Positions 7,753-15,054 of a stretch of DNA of 64,000 nucleotides are shown here, in pieces. Source of the stretch: Arthrobacter sp. NtRootA1 (GTDB taxonomy: Bacteria; Actinomycetota; Actinomycetes; Actinomycetales; Micrococcaceae). The notes beneath the pieces are model-generated. The model was not told the DNA's origin. It did not search any database and saw only the letters and a program-made list of their open reading frames with translations. The position numbers and the translations under genes were made by a program. Positions within the stretch are counted from its first letter, which is position 1, and each line of letters starts with the position of its first letter. Location of the stretch: contig NZ_AP024630.1 of NCBI RefSeq assembly GCF_019976975.1, forward strand, positions 3,348,001 through 3,412,000. Direction: 5' to 3'.

Positions 7753-8055
7753 TCAGTTGCCTGCCGCGACGGATCCGGAGTCGATGGGTTCGACGATGAA
7801 GACGCCGTCGGGCTCGCCCGTGAGCTCAGCAGCGAGCCGGCTCAGTGACTGGGCGTGGTCGAGCCTGGTACCGGCCCAGACACGCCGGCCAGCGTCGAAG
7901 TGCTCTGCGGCTTTCCTGGTCTCCTGTTCGGCACCGAGCGAGGCGATGTGTGCGAGCTTGCGGCGCACGTCCGGGCTGAGCTCGCGGATCAATGCGCTGC
8001 GTCCCTTGTGCGTCATGCCGAGCAGCATGCCGTTGCTGATGGGTCCGGTGTACAT
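7753..8055 (-). CDS. Hypothetical protein (100 aa)
   Basis: ATG 8055 is preceded by AAGGAAACCGCC, the shared leader. The protein is soluble and helical (SPDVRRKLAHIASLGAEQET), with a beta-strand near the end (DGVFIVEPIDS). No recognised family. Probably part of the same run as the 8073 gene, 17 bases upstream. Confidence 0.6.
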   Translation of the reverse strand: MYTGPISNGMLLGMTHKGRSALIRELSPDVRRKLAHIASLGAEQETRKAAEHFDAGRRVWAGTRLDHAQSLSRLAAELTGEPDGVFIVEPIDSGSVAAGN

Positions 8056-8072
8056 GGCGGTTTCCTTGCTGG

Positions 8073-8381
8073 TCAGGGTTGTTCAGGTCCGCGGGCGACG
8101 AGCACGAGGCGCGAGCCGCGGACGAGGTGGGCCTCACCGCCGACGGTGAGGATGTGGACAGTGCTGCCCACCGAGGGCCGCACCTGCTCGACGACGGCTG
8201 TGCCGCCATCCAGATCAGGGTTCAGGTCGCGCAGCGCGACCCGGTCGCCCCGGCGCAGCATCCGAGCGCTCTTGCCGCCGAGGATGCGGTGGCGCTCGGT
8301 CGAGCGCAACAGAACCTCCTGGACCGCAGGACCGCCGTCTTTGACGATGTCGAGGAAGGCGGGGGTGATGGTGTCGGTCAT
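8073..8381 (-). CDS. Hypothetical protein (102 aa)
   Basis: ATG 8381 with AAGGG and the CTGCC leader. N-terminal helix (ITPAFLDIVKDG), then a beta-rich half (GDRVALRDL, TAVVEQVRP, TVHILTVGGEAHLV, SRLVLVARG) suggesting a small barrel. The upstream open frame runs into the tRNA-like sequence and is not coding. Function unknown. Confidence 0.55.
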   Translation of the reverse strand: MTDTITPAFLDIVKDGGPAVQEVLLRSTERHRILGGKSARMLRRGDRVALRDLNPDLDGGTAVVEQVRPSVGSTVHILTVGGEAHLVRGSRLVLVARGPEQP

Positions 8382-8452
8382 GGCAGTGCCCTTCTGGCTG
8401 GTGCAGCTGGTGCAGCTGATGGATCGCGCGGGCCTGTACGACCCTGGCTCTG

Positions 8453-8598
8453 TGGCGCTCACGGGGATCGAACCCGTGACCTCTCGTGCGTCGCCCTGCA
8501 ACGGGCCTGTTGCCTGGGTCTGCCCGACCAGGGATTGATGCGGAATCGAACCGCGGGCAGTCAGAACGCCGAGTGCTCTTCCGCTGAGCTAGAGCGCC
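8453..8598 (-). tRNA. Chimeric tRNA-like sequence with two T-arms (probable tRNA relic)
   Basis: Read on the minus strand it begins GGCGCTCTAGCTCAGCGG, with a good acceptor 5' half and a D-arm (GCTC/GAGC), then an imperfect anticodon-arm region and a T-arm (GCGG-TTCGATT-CCGC). About 75 bases further it has a second T-arm (ACGGG-TTCGATC-CCCGT) and GAGCGCC, which pairs perfectly over 7 bp with the first acceptor half, then a discriminator A. At about 146 nt it is twice normal length. It could be two tRNA genes fused by deletion, or a tRNA with an internal insertion. No clean anticodon stem is found, so function is doubtful. Confidence 0.45.
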
Positions 8599-8664
8599 GT
8601 GGGCCGGTTCCGGGAAGGAGCCGGCGAGGGGTTGTGACGAAAGGGACGAGGAGCCGTTCGCCAC

Positions 8665-9078
8665 TCACTTCCAGGTCGGTGCCCGCAGGGAGTCCGGAGC
8701 CGTGCAGCCGTCGCACGGCCTGGCCGCTGGCGCGAGGTGGTGCTCGACGAGATGGGACAGGAACCGGACTCCGACCTCGACGTCCGTCGTGAACGACTCG
8801 TCATCGGCCGTGCCGACGATCTGCGCGGAGGCGACCGTCGAGTCGATGTCCAGGTCGATGACCAGCTGCAGGGCGAGGCCCGGCGCGGGGCCGATCAGCT
8901 CGACGAGCACCTGGTAGTCCGGCTCGCACGAGTGCGAGACCCAGCCGACGTGGCGCTCGAGCTCGTCGGCGTCGTCGGCGGCGTTCAGCTCCTGGCAGAC
9001 CGCTGTGACGGCGGACAGGAAGCCGGTGAGGGTGTGGTCGTTGTTGCGGTGATGACGGTGCTGCACGGAGGTCGACAT
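8665..9078 (-). CDS. Hypothetical protein (137 aa)
   Basis: Strong GAGGAGGGG before ATG 9078. His-rich N-terminus (HRHHRNNDH), a helical middle, then an alpha/beta region (DYQVLVELIGPAPGLALQLVIDLD; TVASAQIVGT) and a C-terminal CDGC pair that may bind metal. The Asp/Glu-rich beta strands suggest a small alpha/beta domain. No family assigned. Confidence 0.6.
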   Translation of the reverse strand: MSTSVQHRHHRNNDHTLTGFLSAVTAVCQELNAADDADELERHVGWVSHSCEPDYQVLVELIGPAPGLALQLVIDLDIDSTVASAQIVGTADDESFTTDVEVGVRFLSHLVEHHLAPAARPCDGCTAPDSLRAPTWK

Positions 9079-9105
9079 GGCCCCTCCTCGGTTGATGGGC
9101 GGTGA

Positions 9106-9227
9106 TCAGGGGATCTCGGAGTAGCCGCACTCCGGGCAGGTGTGGGTGCAGGCGCAACCGCGCCGGCCGGCGCGGTGGCGTCGGACTCCATCGGCGCGCC
9201 ATCGTTGGGGCAGCTGAGACCAGACAT
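9106..9227 (-). pseudogene. Frameshifted mini zinc-ribbon gene
   Basis: ATG 9227 has GGAGGTCCGCC upstream (the shared leader) and encodes MSGLSCPNDGAPME. Another frame of the same stretch encodes GCACTHTCPECGYSEIP and stops at 9106. The span of 122 bases is not a multiple of three. Joined across a one-base shift the product would be a roughly 40-aa protein with two Cys pairs of the zinc-ribbon type. Either the gene is broken or the sequence has an indel error. Confidence 0.5.
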
Positions 9228-9285
9228 GGCGGACCTCCAGTGAAGTGTGGCAGGACGGGGACGTTGTCCTTCGTCGTCAGATCCG

Positions 9286-9302
9286 GATCGGCTGTGCCGA
9301 TC
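9286..9302. repeat. Palindromic repeat R2 (GATCGGC-TGT-GCCGATC)
   Basis: Identical in its 17-bp core and in the preceding CAGATCCG to R1, 2.8 kb away. It lies between two minus-strand coding blocks. Confidence 0.75.
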
Positions 9303-9445
9303 CCCTCCACACAGGCCACGAACGAAACCTGAACGAAAAGACAGCGCCCCGCCACGCCGCTGCTGCCGGGAGGGCAGGGCAGGGCGCGCGGGGCGCTGGT
9401 GGGGCCGGAGCCACGGAGGGATCGAACCGCTCTGTACGGAAGCTC

Positions 9446-9676
9446 TCAGCGCCGGATCCCGACGGCGGCCTTGCACCGCTTGGTGAGGACCAGGAACTGG
9501 AAGAAGGCGACGGCAGCCGACTCACCGAGGAAGTAGTGCACTTCTTCGATCGTCATCCCACTGGGGTCGAAGTCGACGATCTGGGGATATGCCTCGGCGA
9601 GGATCCACGCCGCCGCGGGAAGCCCGGCAGCCGGCTGGACCTCGGCGGCGGGCTCGAGCTGCTGGACCAGGCTCAT
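9446..9676 (-). CDS. Hypothetical protein (76 aa)
   Basis: Start ATG 9676 overlaps the stop of the upstream gene by four bases (ATGA), indicating translational coupling. Mostly helical with an aromatic patch (VHYFLGESAAVAFFQFLVLT) and a basic C-terminus. No recognised motif. Confidence 0.6.
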   Translation of the reverse strand: MSLVQQLEPAAEVQPAAGLPAAAWILAEAYPQIVDFDPSGMTIEEVHYFLGESAAVAFFQFLVLTKRCKAAVGIRR

Positions 9677-9936
9677 TCCGGGTCCTCCAGGTCCATCCGC
9701 CCGGTGACGGTGCGGAAGCGCTCCACGGGGCGGGCACCACCGTGATCGGCGACGAAGACCTGGCTGGCGTGAAGGCGCAGCTTCTGGATGACGGCGGTGA
9801 CGACGTCGTCGACCATGGCCTCGACATCCGGTCCGGGGTGGTCGGTGATCACCGAGCCGACGACGGCGGTGAGCCCTGCGTGCAGGGCCTGGTCGTGATC
9901 GGTGGCCTCGACGGTCGCGTCGGCGACGATCTGCAT
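9673..9936 (-). CDS. Hypothetical protein (87 aa)
   Basis: ATG 9936 has AGAAGGAG and the TTCCGCC leader. The protein is alternating helix/strand with His and Asp residues (ATDHDQALHAGL; SQVFVADHGGA) but no known signature. Coupled to the next gene downstream by an ATGA overlap. Confidence 0.6.
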   Translation of the reverse strand: MQIVADATVEATDHDQALHAGLTAVVGSVITDHPGPDVEAMVDDVVTAVIQKLRLHASQVFVADHGGARPVERFRTVTGRMDLEDPE

Positions 9937-10003
9937 GGCGGAACTCCTTCTCTTGGCTAATGACGTTGGGGGCAGGGCAGGACGGCGGCCAGCAAAAGCA
10001 GAT

Positions 10004-10038
10004 CCCCGTCCGAGCAGCGCGAGGCTCCTCGGACGGGG
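10004..10038. terminator. GC-rich hairpin downstream of ssb
   Basis: An 11-bp perfect stem (10004-10014 with 10028-10038). It lies between the ssb stop at 10112 and the next minus-strand start at 9936, so it probably ends the ssb transcript. Confidence 0.6.
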
Positions 10039-10111
10039 ACTGTCGGCGTGTGCGACCCGCCTATTCGGTTGTTATTCAGTTGTGGGTTGTGCTGGGTGCG
10101 GGGCGCGCTTC

Positions 10112-10603
10112 TCAGGAGAAGGGCAGCTCCTCGCTGTGGACGGCGCTGGCGACGGCCGGCTGCGGTGCGGCAGCGGCTGCGACGGGAGCCGGAGCCGGCT
10201 GGGTCTGCAGGGCCTGGTTCTGCGCCTCGGCGGCAGCGACGCGCTCGTTCACGCGGGCCTGGGTCACTGAGCGGGGCTCGAGGAACGTGATGTCCTCGAC
10301 GACTGCCTTGAGCTCGAAGACCTCGACACCGTTCTTGGTGTAGCGGTCCTGGCGCAGCTTGAGGTTCACGGCCACGAGGTCACCCTTGTGGATGCTCGCG
10401 AACGGGCCGATGCCGTTGGTGGTCGCGCGCACGAAAGCCTCGACCGGCACAGCGTCAGCTCCGCGGTTGCCCTGGCTGTCGGTGTAGTTGTGATCGGCCA
10501 TCAGGGTGAACGCGACCTTCTTGGAGCCGTCCTGGTTGTTGAAGACGACCGGGTCCTTGGTCAGGCGGCCGATGACGGTGGCGGAGTTGCGGGGGTTCGA
10601 CAT
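10112..10603 (-). CDS. ssb: Single-stranded DNA-binding protein
   Basis: A 163-aa SSB with an N-terminal OB fold (NSATVIGRLTKDPVV, KVAFTLMADHNYTD, DLVAVNLKLRQDRY), a flexible Gln/Pro/Ala linker from about residue 125, and the acidic C-terminal tip EELPFS that recruits repair and replication proteins. It differs from chromosomal actinobacterial SSB by its divergent OB core and short linker, as expected for an element-borne copy. It probably protects the transferred single strand. AGGAG precedes ATG 10603. Upstream lies the four-copy palindrome array. Confidence 0.9.
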   Translation of the reverse strand: MSNPRNSATVIGRLTKDPVVFNNQDGSKKVAFTLMADHNYTDSQGNRGADAVPVEAFVRATTNGIGPFASIHKGDLVAVNLKLRQDRYTKNGVEVFELKAVVEDITFLEPRSVTQARVNERVAAAEAQNQALQTQPAPAPVAAAAAPQPAVASAVHSEELPFS

Positions 10604-10703
10604 GAGTGTTTCTCCTCGTTGTGCACGAAACGCGCGGGCAGTGTCCCTGCTCCGCGCGCGATGGTGAGTTGAAGTGTTCGGTTGTCTCTCAGACCCCCAT
10701 CCG

Positions 10704-10849
10704 GATCAGCTGTGCTGATCAGACGATGATCTTTCGAATGAAGACTCGGATCAGCTGTGCTGATCGAGCGCTCCTCAGTGCTCCTTCCGGATCAACTGCG
10801 TTGATCCCAGATGCCCTTGCATCACAAGTCCCGCATCAGCTGCGCTGAT
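10704..10849. repeat. Array of four palindromic repeats R3-R6
   Basis: R3 10704-10720 and R4 10749-10765 are GATCAGC-TGT-GCTGATC. R5 10790-10806 is GATCAAC-TGC-GTTGATC. R6 10835-10849 is ATCAGC-TGC-GCTGAT. Starts are 41-45 bp apart, about four helical turns. Every stem difference is matched by its partner base, as in R1, R2 and R7. The array fills the gap upstream of ssb, and R6 overlaps the stop of the next gene. Binding sites for a dimeric regulator, or RNA attenuator hairpins, are the two readings. Confidence 0.75.
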
Positions 10850-11099
10850 CGAACCCGGTACGTCCGGCCCCAGGCCAGCCTGGCGCTGCCCCCAGATCCC
10901 AGAGTTCAGCCTCGATCTGATCGGCCGCGGCTACGTCTCCGCTCTCGCAGGCCCGCCGGTAGTCCTCCTCCAGGTACGCGATCTGCCCGTCCCGGTTCGG
11001 GAACCGTCGCCGGAACAGCAACCAGCCCAGCCACGCGAGGCAGATCATGAAGGCAAGAGTGGCGATGAGGACTCCGCTGCTCTCGATGATGTTGTCCAT
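10836..11099 (-). CDS. Small membrane protein (87 aa)
   Basis: One membrane helix near the N-terminus (GVLIATLAFMICLAWLGWLLF), then a basic patch and an acidic helical tail (YLEEDYRRACESGDVAAADQIEAELW) likely to be a coiled coil. ATG 11099 has AGGAGAAACGCC, the shared leader. Its last codons lie inside palindrome R6. Unknown role. Confidence 0.6.
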   Translation of the reverse strand: MDNIIESSGVLIATLAFMICLAWLGWLLFRRRFPNRDGQIAYLEEDYRRACESGDVAAADQIEAELWDLGAAPGWPGAGRTGFDQRS

Positions 11100-11118
11100 G
11101 GCGTTTCTCCTGTCTGCT

Positions 11119-11358
11119 TCAGATTCGCAACCGCCGGCGGACCAGGTCCACGAGCGTCGGGTCCGGTGTAGGCCCCTGGGCCTGCTGCAGCTGCAGCCAG
11201 GCGAGGACGTTCTGAGTGTCCTGGGCCTCGAGCTGGCGGCGCGCGACCTCCAGCTGTTCCTCGCCGAGGGCGAGCATCCGTCCCTGGAGCTGTTCGATCT
11301 TCTCGAGGCGGCCGGTGCTCAGCTTCAGGATGCTCAGCGCATGGGTGTCCGCGGCCAT
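11119..11358 (-). CDS. Hypothetical coiled-coil protein (79 aa)
   Basis: Start ATG 11358 overlaps the stop of the upstream gene (ATGA). Nearly all helix, with heptad-like Leu/Gln/Glu (LSTGRLEKIEQLQGRMLALG), ending in a basic tail RRRLRI. Translationally coupled to the 11358-11678 gene. Confidence 0.6.
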   Translation of the reverse strand: MAADTHALSILKLSTGRLEKIEQLQGRMLALGEEQLEVARRQLEAQDTQNVLAWLQLQQAQGPTPDPTLVDLVRRRLRI

Positions 11359-11678
11359 CAGAGCGTCACCTCGACTTCGTGGGCGGTGGAGGCGAACGGG
11401 CCGACGGTCACGGAGCGCATGATGCGCACGAGCCCCGCCTCCTGCAGGCGCTCGGCCAGGCCAGCGTGTTCCGACCAGTCCTTGATGAACACTCGCCCCG
11501 GGCCGGCTACGAGGCCATATGCCTCGAGGTTCACCGAGATGCGCTCGGGGGCCTCCTCGGTCAGGAGTACGAGGCTGCGCTGGGCGTCGGCGTGCTGAAG
11601 GGTGCCCGTGAGCTCGATGACGCCGAAGTCGACGGCGACGCTGTGCCTGATGACGGGCGGTGCGATGGTCTGGTCCAT
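11358..11678 (-). CDS. Hypothetical protein (106 aa)
   Basis: Beta-rich (FGVIELTGTL, RSLVLLTEE, RISVNLEAYGLV, GRVFIKDW), followed by a helix and a last strand. Start ATG 11678 has only a weak GAGAAG. The frame continues upstream as Arg/Pro/Ser shadow and is ignored. Coupled to the coiled-coil gene downstream by a four-base overlap. Confidence 0.6.
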   Translation of the reverse strand: MDQTIAPPVIRHSVAVDFGVIELTGTLQHADAQRSLVLLTEEAPERISVNLEAYGLVAGPGRVFIKDWSEHAGLAERLQEAGLVRIMRSVTVGPFASTAHEVEVTL

Positions 11679-11878
11679 GGTTCTTCTCGCTTTCGATGCC
11701 TGCACGGGCAGGTGAATGGTTGTTGACCCCGGGCCGCCGTGGCTTCGTTGCCGGGCTGCGGCAGGAACGGTGTGTCCGGCGCTTCTCGCGACGGCCCGGG
11801 GCTGTTCGTGGTGCGGCGGTGGGCCGCATGAAGTCTTGACCCAGCCCCGCAGGAGGCCAGGGGCCGGAAGGGGTCTCT

Positions 11879-12166
11879 TTAGATTCCCCGGCGGGCCCAG
11901 TCGTAGACCTCGGCGGGACCGCGACGGGACCTCGCGGAGCCCTGGCCCTGCCCCTGGATGAGACGAAGGGTCGGGCGGGCGGTGGGTACAGGACTGGGAA
12001 CGAGTGAGCTGTCTGCCTCCTCGTCCTGCGGCTGCTGTGCTGCCGCCTTGTCTGTATGTCTGCGCCGGAGCGCAGCCTCGGCCTCGGCGGAGAGCCAGAT
12101 GAGCCCGAGCACAAAGACGGCGAGAAGCACGATGAGGGCCCAGCTCTGCAGTGGTGTCATGGGCAT
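11879..12166 (-). CDS. Single-pass membrane protein (95 aa)
   Basis: N-terminal membrane helix (LQSWALIVLLAVFVLGLIWL) then a basic/acidic cytoplasmic tail with Pro and Gln. AAGGAG lies upstream; ATG 12166 or the ATG two codons later could be used. No family recognised. About 200 bases separate it from the next gene downstream and I see no gene there. Confidence 0.6.
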   Translation of the reverse strand: MPMTPLQSWALIVLLAVFVLGLIWLSAEAEAALRRRHTDKAAAQQPQDEEADSSLVPSPVPTARPTLRLIQGQGQGSARSRRGPAEVYDWARRGI

Positions 12167-12251
12167 GAGCGGGACGCTCCTTCACTGGTCGATGGTTCAG
12201 TCGATGAGTCCCCCGGCGCAGCTGCGCTGCGTCGCTGCATCCCTGCCCGGG

Positions 12252-12563
12252 TCAGGAGGCCCGGCGGGCAACGGTGTGCCCACAGGCGAGGTGGGCGATG
12301 TCGTAGAGCGGGGCCGGGCCCCAGGCGGCCTTCCAGTCCGCGGGCAGCGACAGCTGCTCTGTCGTGCGCAGGACGACGTCCTGCGGCATGCCAGGGATGC
12401 CGCCCTCGACGTCGGGGACCGGATCGTCCCCGGGGGTGCAGCCGCCGCACCACTCTTGTTCGGGCAGGAGCGCAGCGGCGGCCTGCAGTTGGATCTGCTG
12501 TGCGATGGCGTCCGACGGAGGTGCGTCGTCGATGACGTCATGGAGGGGGCGGGCGATCGTCAT
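12252..12563 (-). CDS. Hypothetical protein with Cys/His residues (103 aa)
   Basis: ATG 12563 has GAAGGACTCC upstream. The middle contains WCGGCTPG and the end ACGHTVARRAS, so one CxxC and one CxH could share a metal. Otherwise helical. Not recognised. Confidence 0.55.
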   Translation of the reverse strand: MTIARPLHDVIDDAPPSDAIAQQIQLQAAAALLPEQEWCGGCTPGDDPVPDVEGGIPGMPQDVVLRTTEQLSLPADWKAAWGPAPLYDIAHLACGHTVARRAS

Positions 12564-12636
12564 GATGGAGTCCTTCGGTCTGTGTGCGGTCAGTGGGATG
12601 AGCGGGATGGCAGCCACCTGCGCCAGGGCCGCCGGC

Positions 12637-13287
12637 TCAGCCCACGGCGAGCTGCGTGGCCCGCGACCAGCTCCCCATCCGGAACCGGATGGTGGCCGCC
12701 GGCGGAACATGGGTCCGGCAGATGCCGTCGGTGCCGCCGGTGCGCCAGGCCTCGTAGGCGAGCACGGCGATGGAGCCGGTCTTGATCCAGCACTCGCGCA
12801 GGGCGTCGAGGATCATCTCCTCGGTCCACTTCGTGGTCGCGCCCTGGAAGTGCAGCGGCTGCTCGGTGGTGTTCAGCCCCGCTCTCTCCAGGGCTGCATT
12901 CCAGGAGCCGAACCGGCGCTCCAGCAGCGGCGCGGATGGTTCGTCGTCGTGTCTGCGGCGGATGTAGTCGTTGCGCGGGAGGCTGTCCCGGTCCGCGGCG
13001 CAGCGCAGGAGCGCGTCGACCATCTGCTGTTCGGTGTAGGCCTGGACAGGCCCTTGGAAGGCTCGGGCCGGCTCTGCGGGGTCGAATGCCGTGCAGGCGT
13101 AGCCGTTTCCGGCCAGCGCGTGGGAAATTGTGTGCTCCGAGATCCAGTGATCGTCCGTGTGCGGATCGGGGTTCTCGCACTGGACGCCGCCGCTCTCGTG
13201 GTGCTGGCACGGCAGGTGCTCCTGCACCTGCGGGTCCGCGATCTGGCAGCGCGGCATCAGGTCCGTCGGCACAGTCGTCCGGGTCAT
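12637..13287 (-). CDS. Protein with two homing-endonuclease-associated repeats
   Basis: A 216-aa protein. The N-terminal 60 residues hold Cys/His pairs (RCQIAD, PCQHHE, VQCENPDPHTDDHW). The rest carries two copies of the roughly 50-residue helical repeat found beside HNH homing nucleases (PF18780-like). Repeat 1 runs from QQMVDALLRCA to RRFGSWNAALERAGL, repeat 2 from EMILDALRECW to FRMGSWSRATQ. No HNH catalytic motif is visible, so this is probably a DNA-binding protein rather than a nuclease. ATG 13287 has GAGAGGGA upstream. Confidence 0.65.
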   Translation of the reverse strand: MTRTTVPTDLMPRCQIADPQVQEHLPCQHHESGGVQCENPDPHTDDHWISEHTISHALAGNGYACTAFDPAEPARAFQGPVQAYTEQQMVDALLRCAADRDSLPRNDYIRRRHDDEPSAPLLERRFGSWNAALERAGLNTTEQPLHFQGATTKWTEEMILDALRECWIKTGSIAVLAYEAWRTGGTDGICRTHVPPAATIRFRMGSWSRATQLAVG

Positions 13288-13391
13288 TGGCAGTCCCTCT
13301 CTCGCTCGGCGTCGTCCGGGCGCGGCAAGCCGTCCCGACCCGGCCCACTCAGGGACCGGTGACGCGCTCGGGACGCGTCGAGCACCCGTCC

Positions 13392-13410
13392 GGATCAACT
13401 CCGTTGATCC
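13392..13410. repeat. Palindromic repeat R7 (GGATCAAC-TCC-GTTGATCC)
   Basis: An 8-bp perfect stem with the AAC/GTT arm variant also seen in R5. It lies in the divergent intergenic region between the minus-strand repeat protein and the plus-strand lipoprotein. The remaining bases of 13288-13610 hold the promoter island below and no other gene. Confidence 0.7.
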
Positions 13411-13504
13411 CTCCCAGCCCAGCTGCCCCCTGGCGATACCAGGCATCGCCAGGGCCTGGCGCAGACCTTCTGTCAGCCGCCTTTGGTGTCGCTCTTCGCG
13501 CATC

Positions 13505-13560
13505 AATCGATAGACCATTCGATTTGCCTATCGGATAAGATGTACTGGAAGACCAGTCGG
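13505..13560 (+). promoter_or_regulatory. AT-rich promoter island upstream of lipoprotein gene
   Basis: ATCGATAGACC, ATTCGA at 13517-13522 and GATAAGAT at 13534-13541 lie in an AT-rich patch 70-106 bases before ATG 13611. TAAGAT is the likely -10. Same signature as the 816, 21901, 24585 and 34698 islands. Confidence 0.5.
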
Positions 13561-13610
13561 ATGCGGGCTCTGTGCCATCCGGCGCAGACATCGACCCGAC
13601 AGGAGAGGCC

Positions 13611-14444
13611 ATGGCGATGAAGACCCCGATGACGAGGAAGGCGGCATTGTCCGCCGCCGCACTGGCGGTGCTGGGCAGCCTGCTCGCCGGATGCTCCGCC
13701 GGCTCAGAGACGGCGCAGCCGTCGCCGAGCCCGAGCACCAGCGCGGCGAAGGTGACCAGCCAGGACCTCGGCAAGGCGCTGGACCGGCTCGTGTTCCAGG
13801 GCACCGGGGCCAAGAGCACCGACGGCGGCGCGTGCCTGGTCCGCGCCGTCCAGGACAAGAAGCTCTCGGACGCCGCGCAGGCCTACATCGTGGGCAAGGG
13901 CAGCGACGACATCGCCGCGGTGGCAAATGGCCTGCGCGAGGTCAGCGCGATGGACGCCGCGATCATGCTCTCCCCCGAGCTGCGCGACAAGTTCGACGCT
14001 TGCGTCGACGCGGTGATCCCGCCGACCCCGGCCCCGGGTGCCACGACCAGCAAGGACGGCAAGGATCAGGTCTACGTGCCGCCGAAGCAGGGACAGGAGC
14101 TCCCCCAGGCCCGGCAGCCGGATCTCACGCCGAAGTTCACGGTGCCGCAGGGCACGAGCATCAACTCCTCCTCACAGCTGACCGCGGGGCTCGTTTCGAC
14201 GTTCTCCTCCTATGCGCTGAACGAGGATCAGAAGAAGACCTACGCAGCCTCGGGCGCTTGCCTGGCGGGCGTCGTCTTCCAGGCGGGGTTCTCACAGGAG
14301 ACGCTGCGCTTCCTCGCCGGCGGCGCACCAATAGGGGCCGGATCGATCTCGGACTTCCTGCCGAAGGACGAGGACAAGAAGATCTGGAAGTCGAAGGACT
14401 TCACCTCGGCACTCGTGGACTGCACTGCCAGCGCAAAGGTCTGA
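13611..14444 (+). CDS. Putative lipoprotein (277 aa)
   Basis: Signal sequence with basic start, AALSAAALAVLGSLLAGC lipobox (Cys at about 30), then a Ser/Pro/Thr linker. The mature part contains four Cys, two pairs that could form disulfides (ACLVRAV..DACVDAV; ACLAGVV..VDCTAS), suggesting two related helical modules of about 80 residues. CAGGAGAGG is placed well for ATG 13611; the open frame upstream is not needed. It is likely on the outer membrane face. Its promoter resembles those of the transfer genes, so it may be a surface component of the element. Confidence 0.75.
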   Translation: MAMKTPMTRKAALSAAALAVLGSLLAGCSAGSETAQPSPSPSTSAAKVTSQDLGKALDRLVFQGTGAKSTDGGACLVRAVQDKKLSDAAQAYIVGKGSDDIAAVANGLREVSAMDAAIMLSPELRDKFDACVDAVIPPTPAPGATTSKDGKDQVYVPPKQGQELPQARQPDLTPKFTVPQGTSINSSSQLTAGLVSTFSSYALNEDQKKTYAASGACLAGVVFQAGFSQETLRFLAGGAPIGAGSISDFLPKDEDKKIWKSKDFTSALVDCTASAKV

Positions 14445-14521
14445 GGCTCATCCATCGCGGGTTTTCGTCATGCCGTTGACTGGCTTCTACCGATCACAGC
14501 ACTTCGATGGCGACGTCGGCA

Positions 14522-14995
14522 CTAGAGCCGTTTTGGCTGCGCATTGCCGAGGTGCGCGCGCACCACGGCAATGTCCCTCGTCGGGTCGCGCCGGATACGC
14601 TTCGACTTGACGATGAACGCGGACTTCTCGATCACAACGAGCTTCAATCCATGTTCGGGGATAAGAAGTCGCTTGCGTTCGTCGTAGAGGCGACGTTGCT
14701 CGCCGCGACCCACACCAGAGACGGTCTGCCGCCGATCGAAGAACGGTGACGGTTTCGAATGCTGCTCCTCCTGGAACTCGACGACGAGCTTGAGATCGGA
14801 CCAAAAGCCGTCCACGGGCAGCTTGGTTCCGAGGGGTCGCAAAGGGGACGGGTCGCCGCGGAGCCAATCGAACGTCGCTTGGCGACAGCTGCTCATGCCG
14901 AGGACGCCATCGCACAGGTCAAGCACGTAGTGCTCATCGGACGCAGTGCGGTCGACCATGCCGTGATTCTTGCAGAGTTCAGCCGAGAGGCCCAT
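14522..14995 (-). CDS. PD-(D/E)XK nuclease-like protein (157 aa)
   Basis: LPVDGFWSDLKLVVEFQEEQH has the Asp-(n)-Glu-x-Gln spacing of a PD-(D/E)XK core strand pair, and the following RGEQRRLYDERKRLLIPEHGLKLVVI matches the helix-strand of very-short-patch-repair-like and DUF559-like nucleases. A Cys pair lies in the N-terminal region. It would act on DNA; there is no methylase nearby. The start at 14995 has no clear ribosome binding site. Codon use is less GC-biased than the neighbours, consistent with recent acquisition. Confidence 0.55.
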   Translation of the reverse strand: MGLSAELCKNHGMVDRTASDEHYVLDLCDGVLGMSSCRQATFDWLRGDPSPLRPLGTKLPVDGFWSDLKLVVEFQEEQHSKPSPFFDRRQTVSGVGRGEQRRLYDERKRLLIPEHGLKLVVIEKSAFIVKSKRIRRDPTRDIAVVRAHLGNAQPKRL

Positions 14996-15054
14996 GCTTC
15001 ATAGGTTCAAGAACGACGTTTGGTCCGTAGGATCTCGGAACCAGGCTGATTCGG

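Noticed and set aside
9400..9435. A GGTTCGATCC T-arm-like sequence and a CGGAGCCA-like end on the minus strand, suggesting another tRNA
   Set aside because: The flanking 5 bases do not pair into a T-stem and no acceptor or D-arm lies 75 bases upstream, where a protein-coding gene ends instead.
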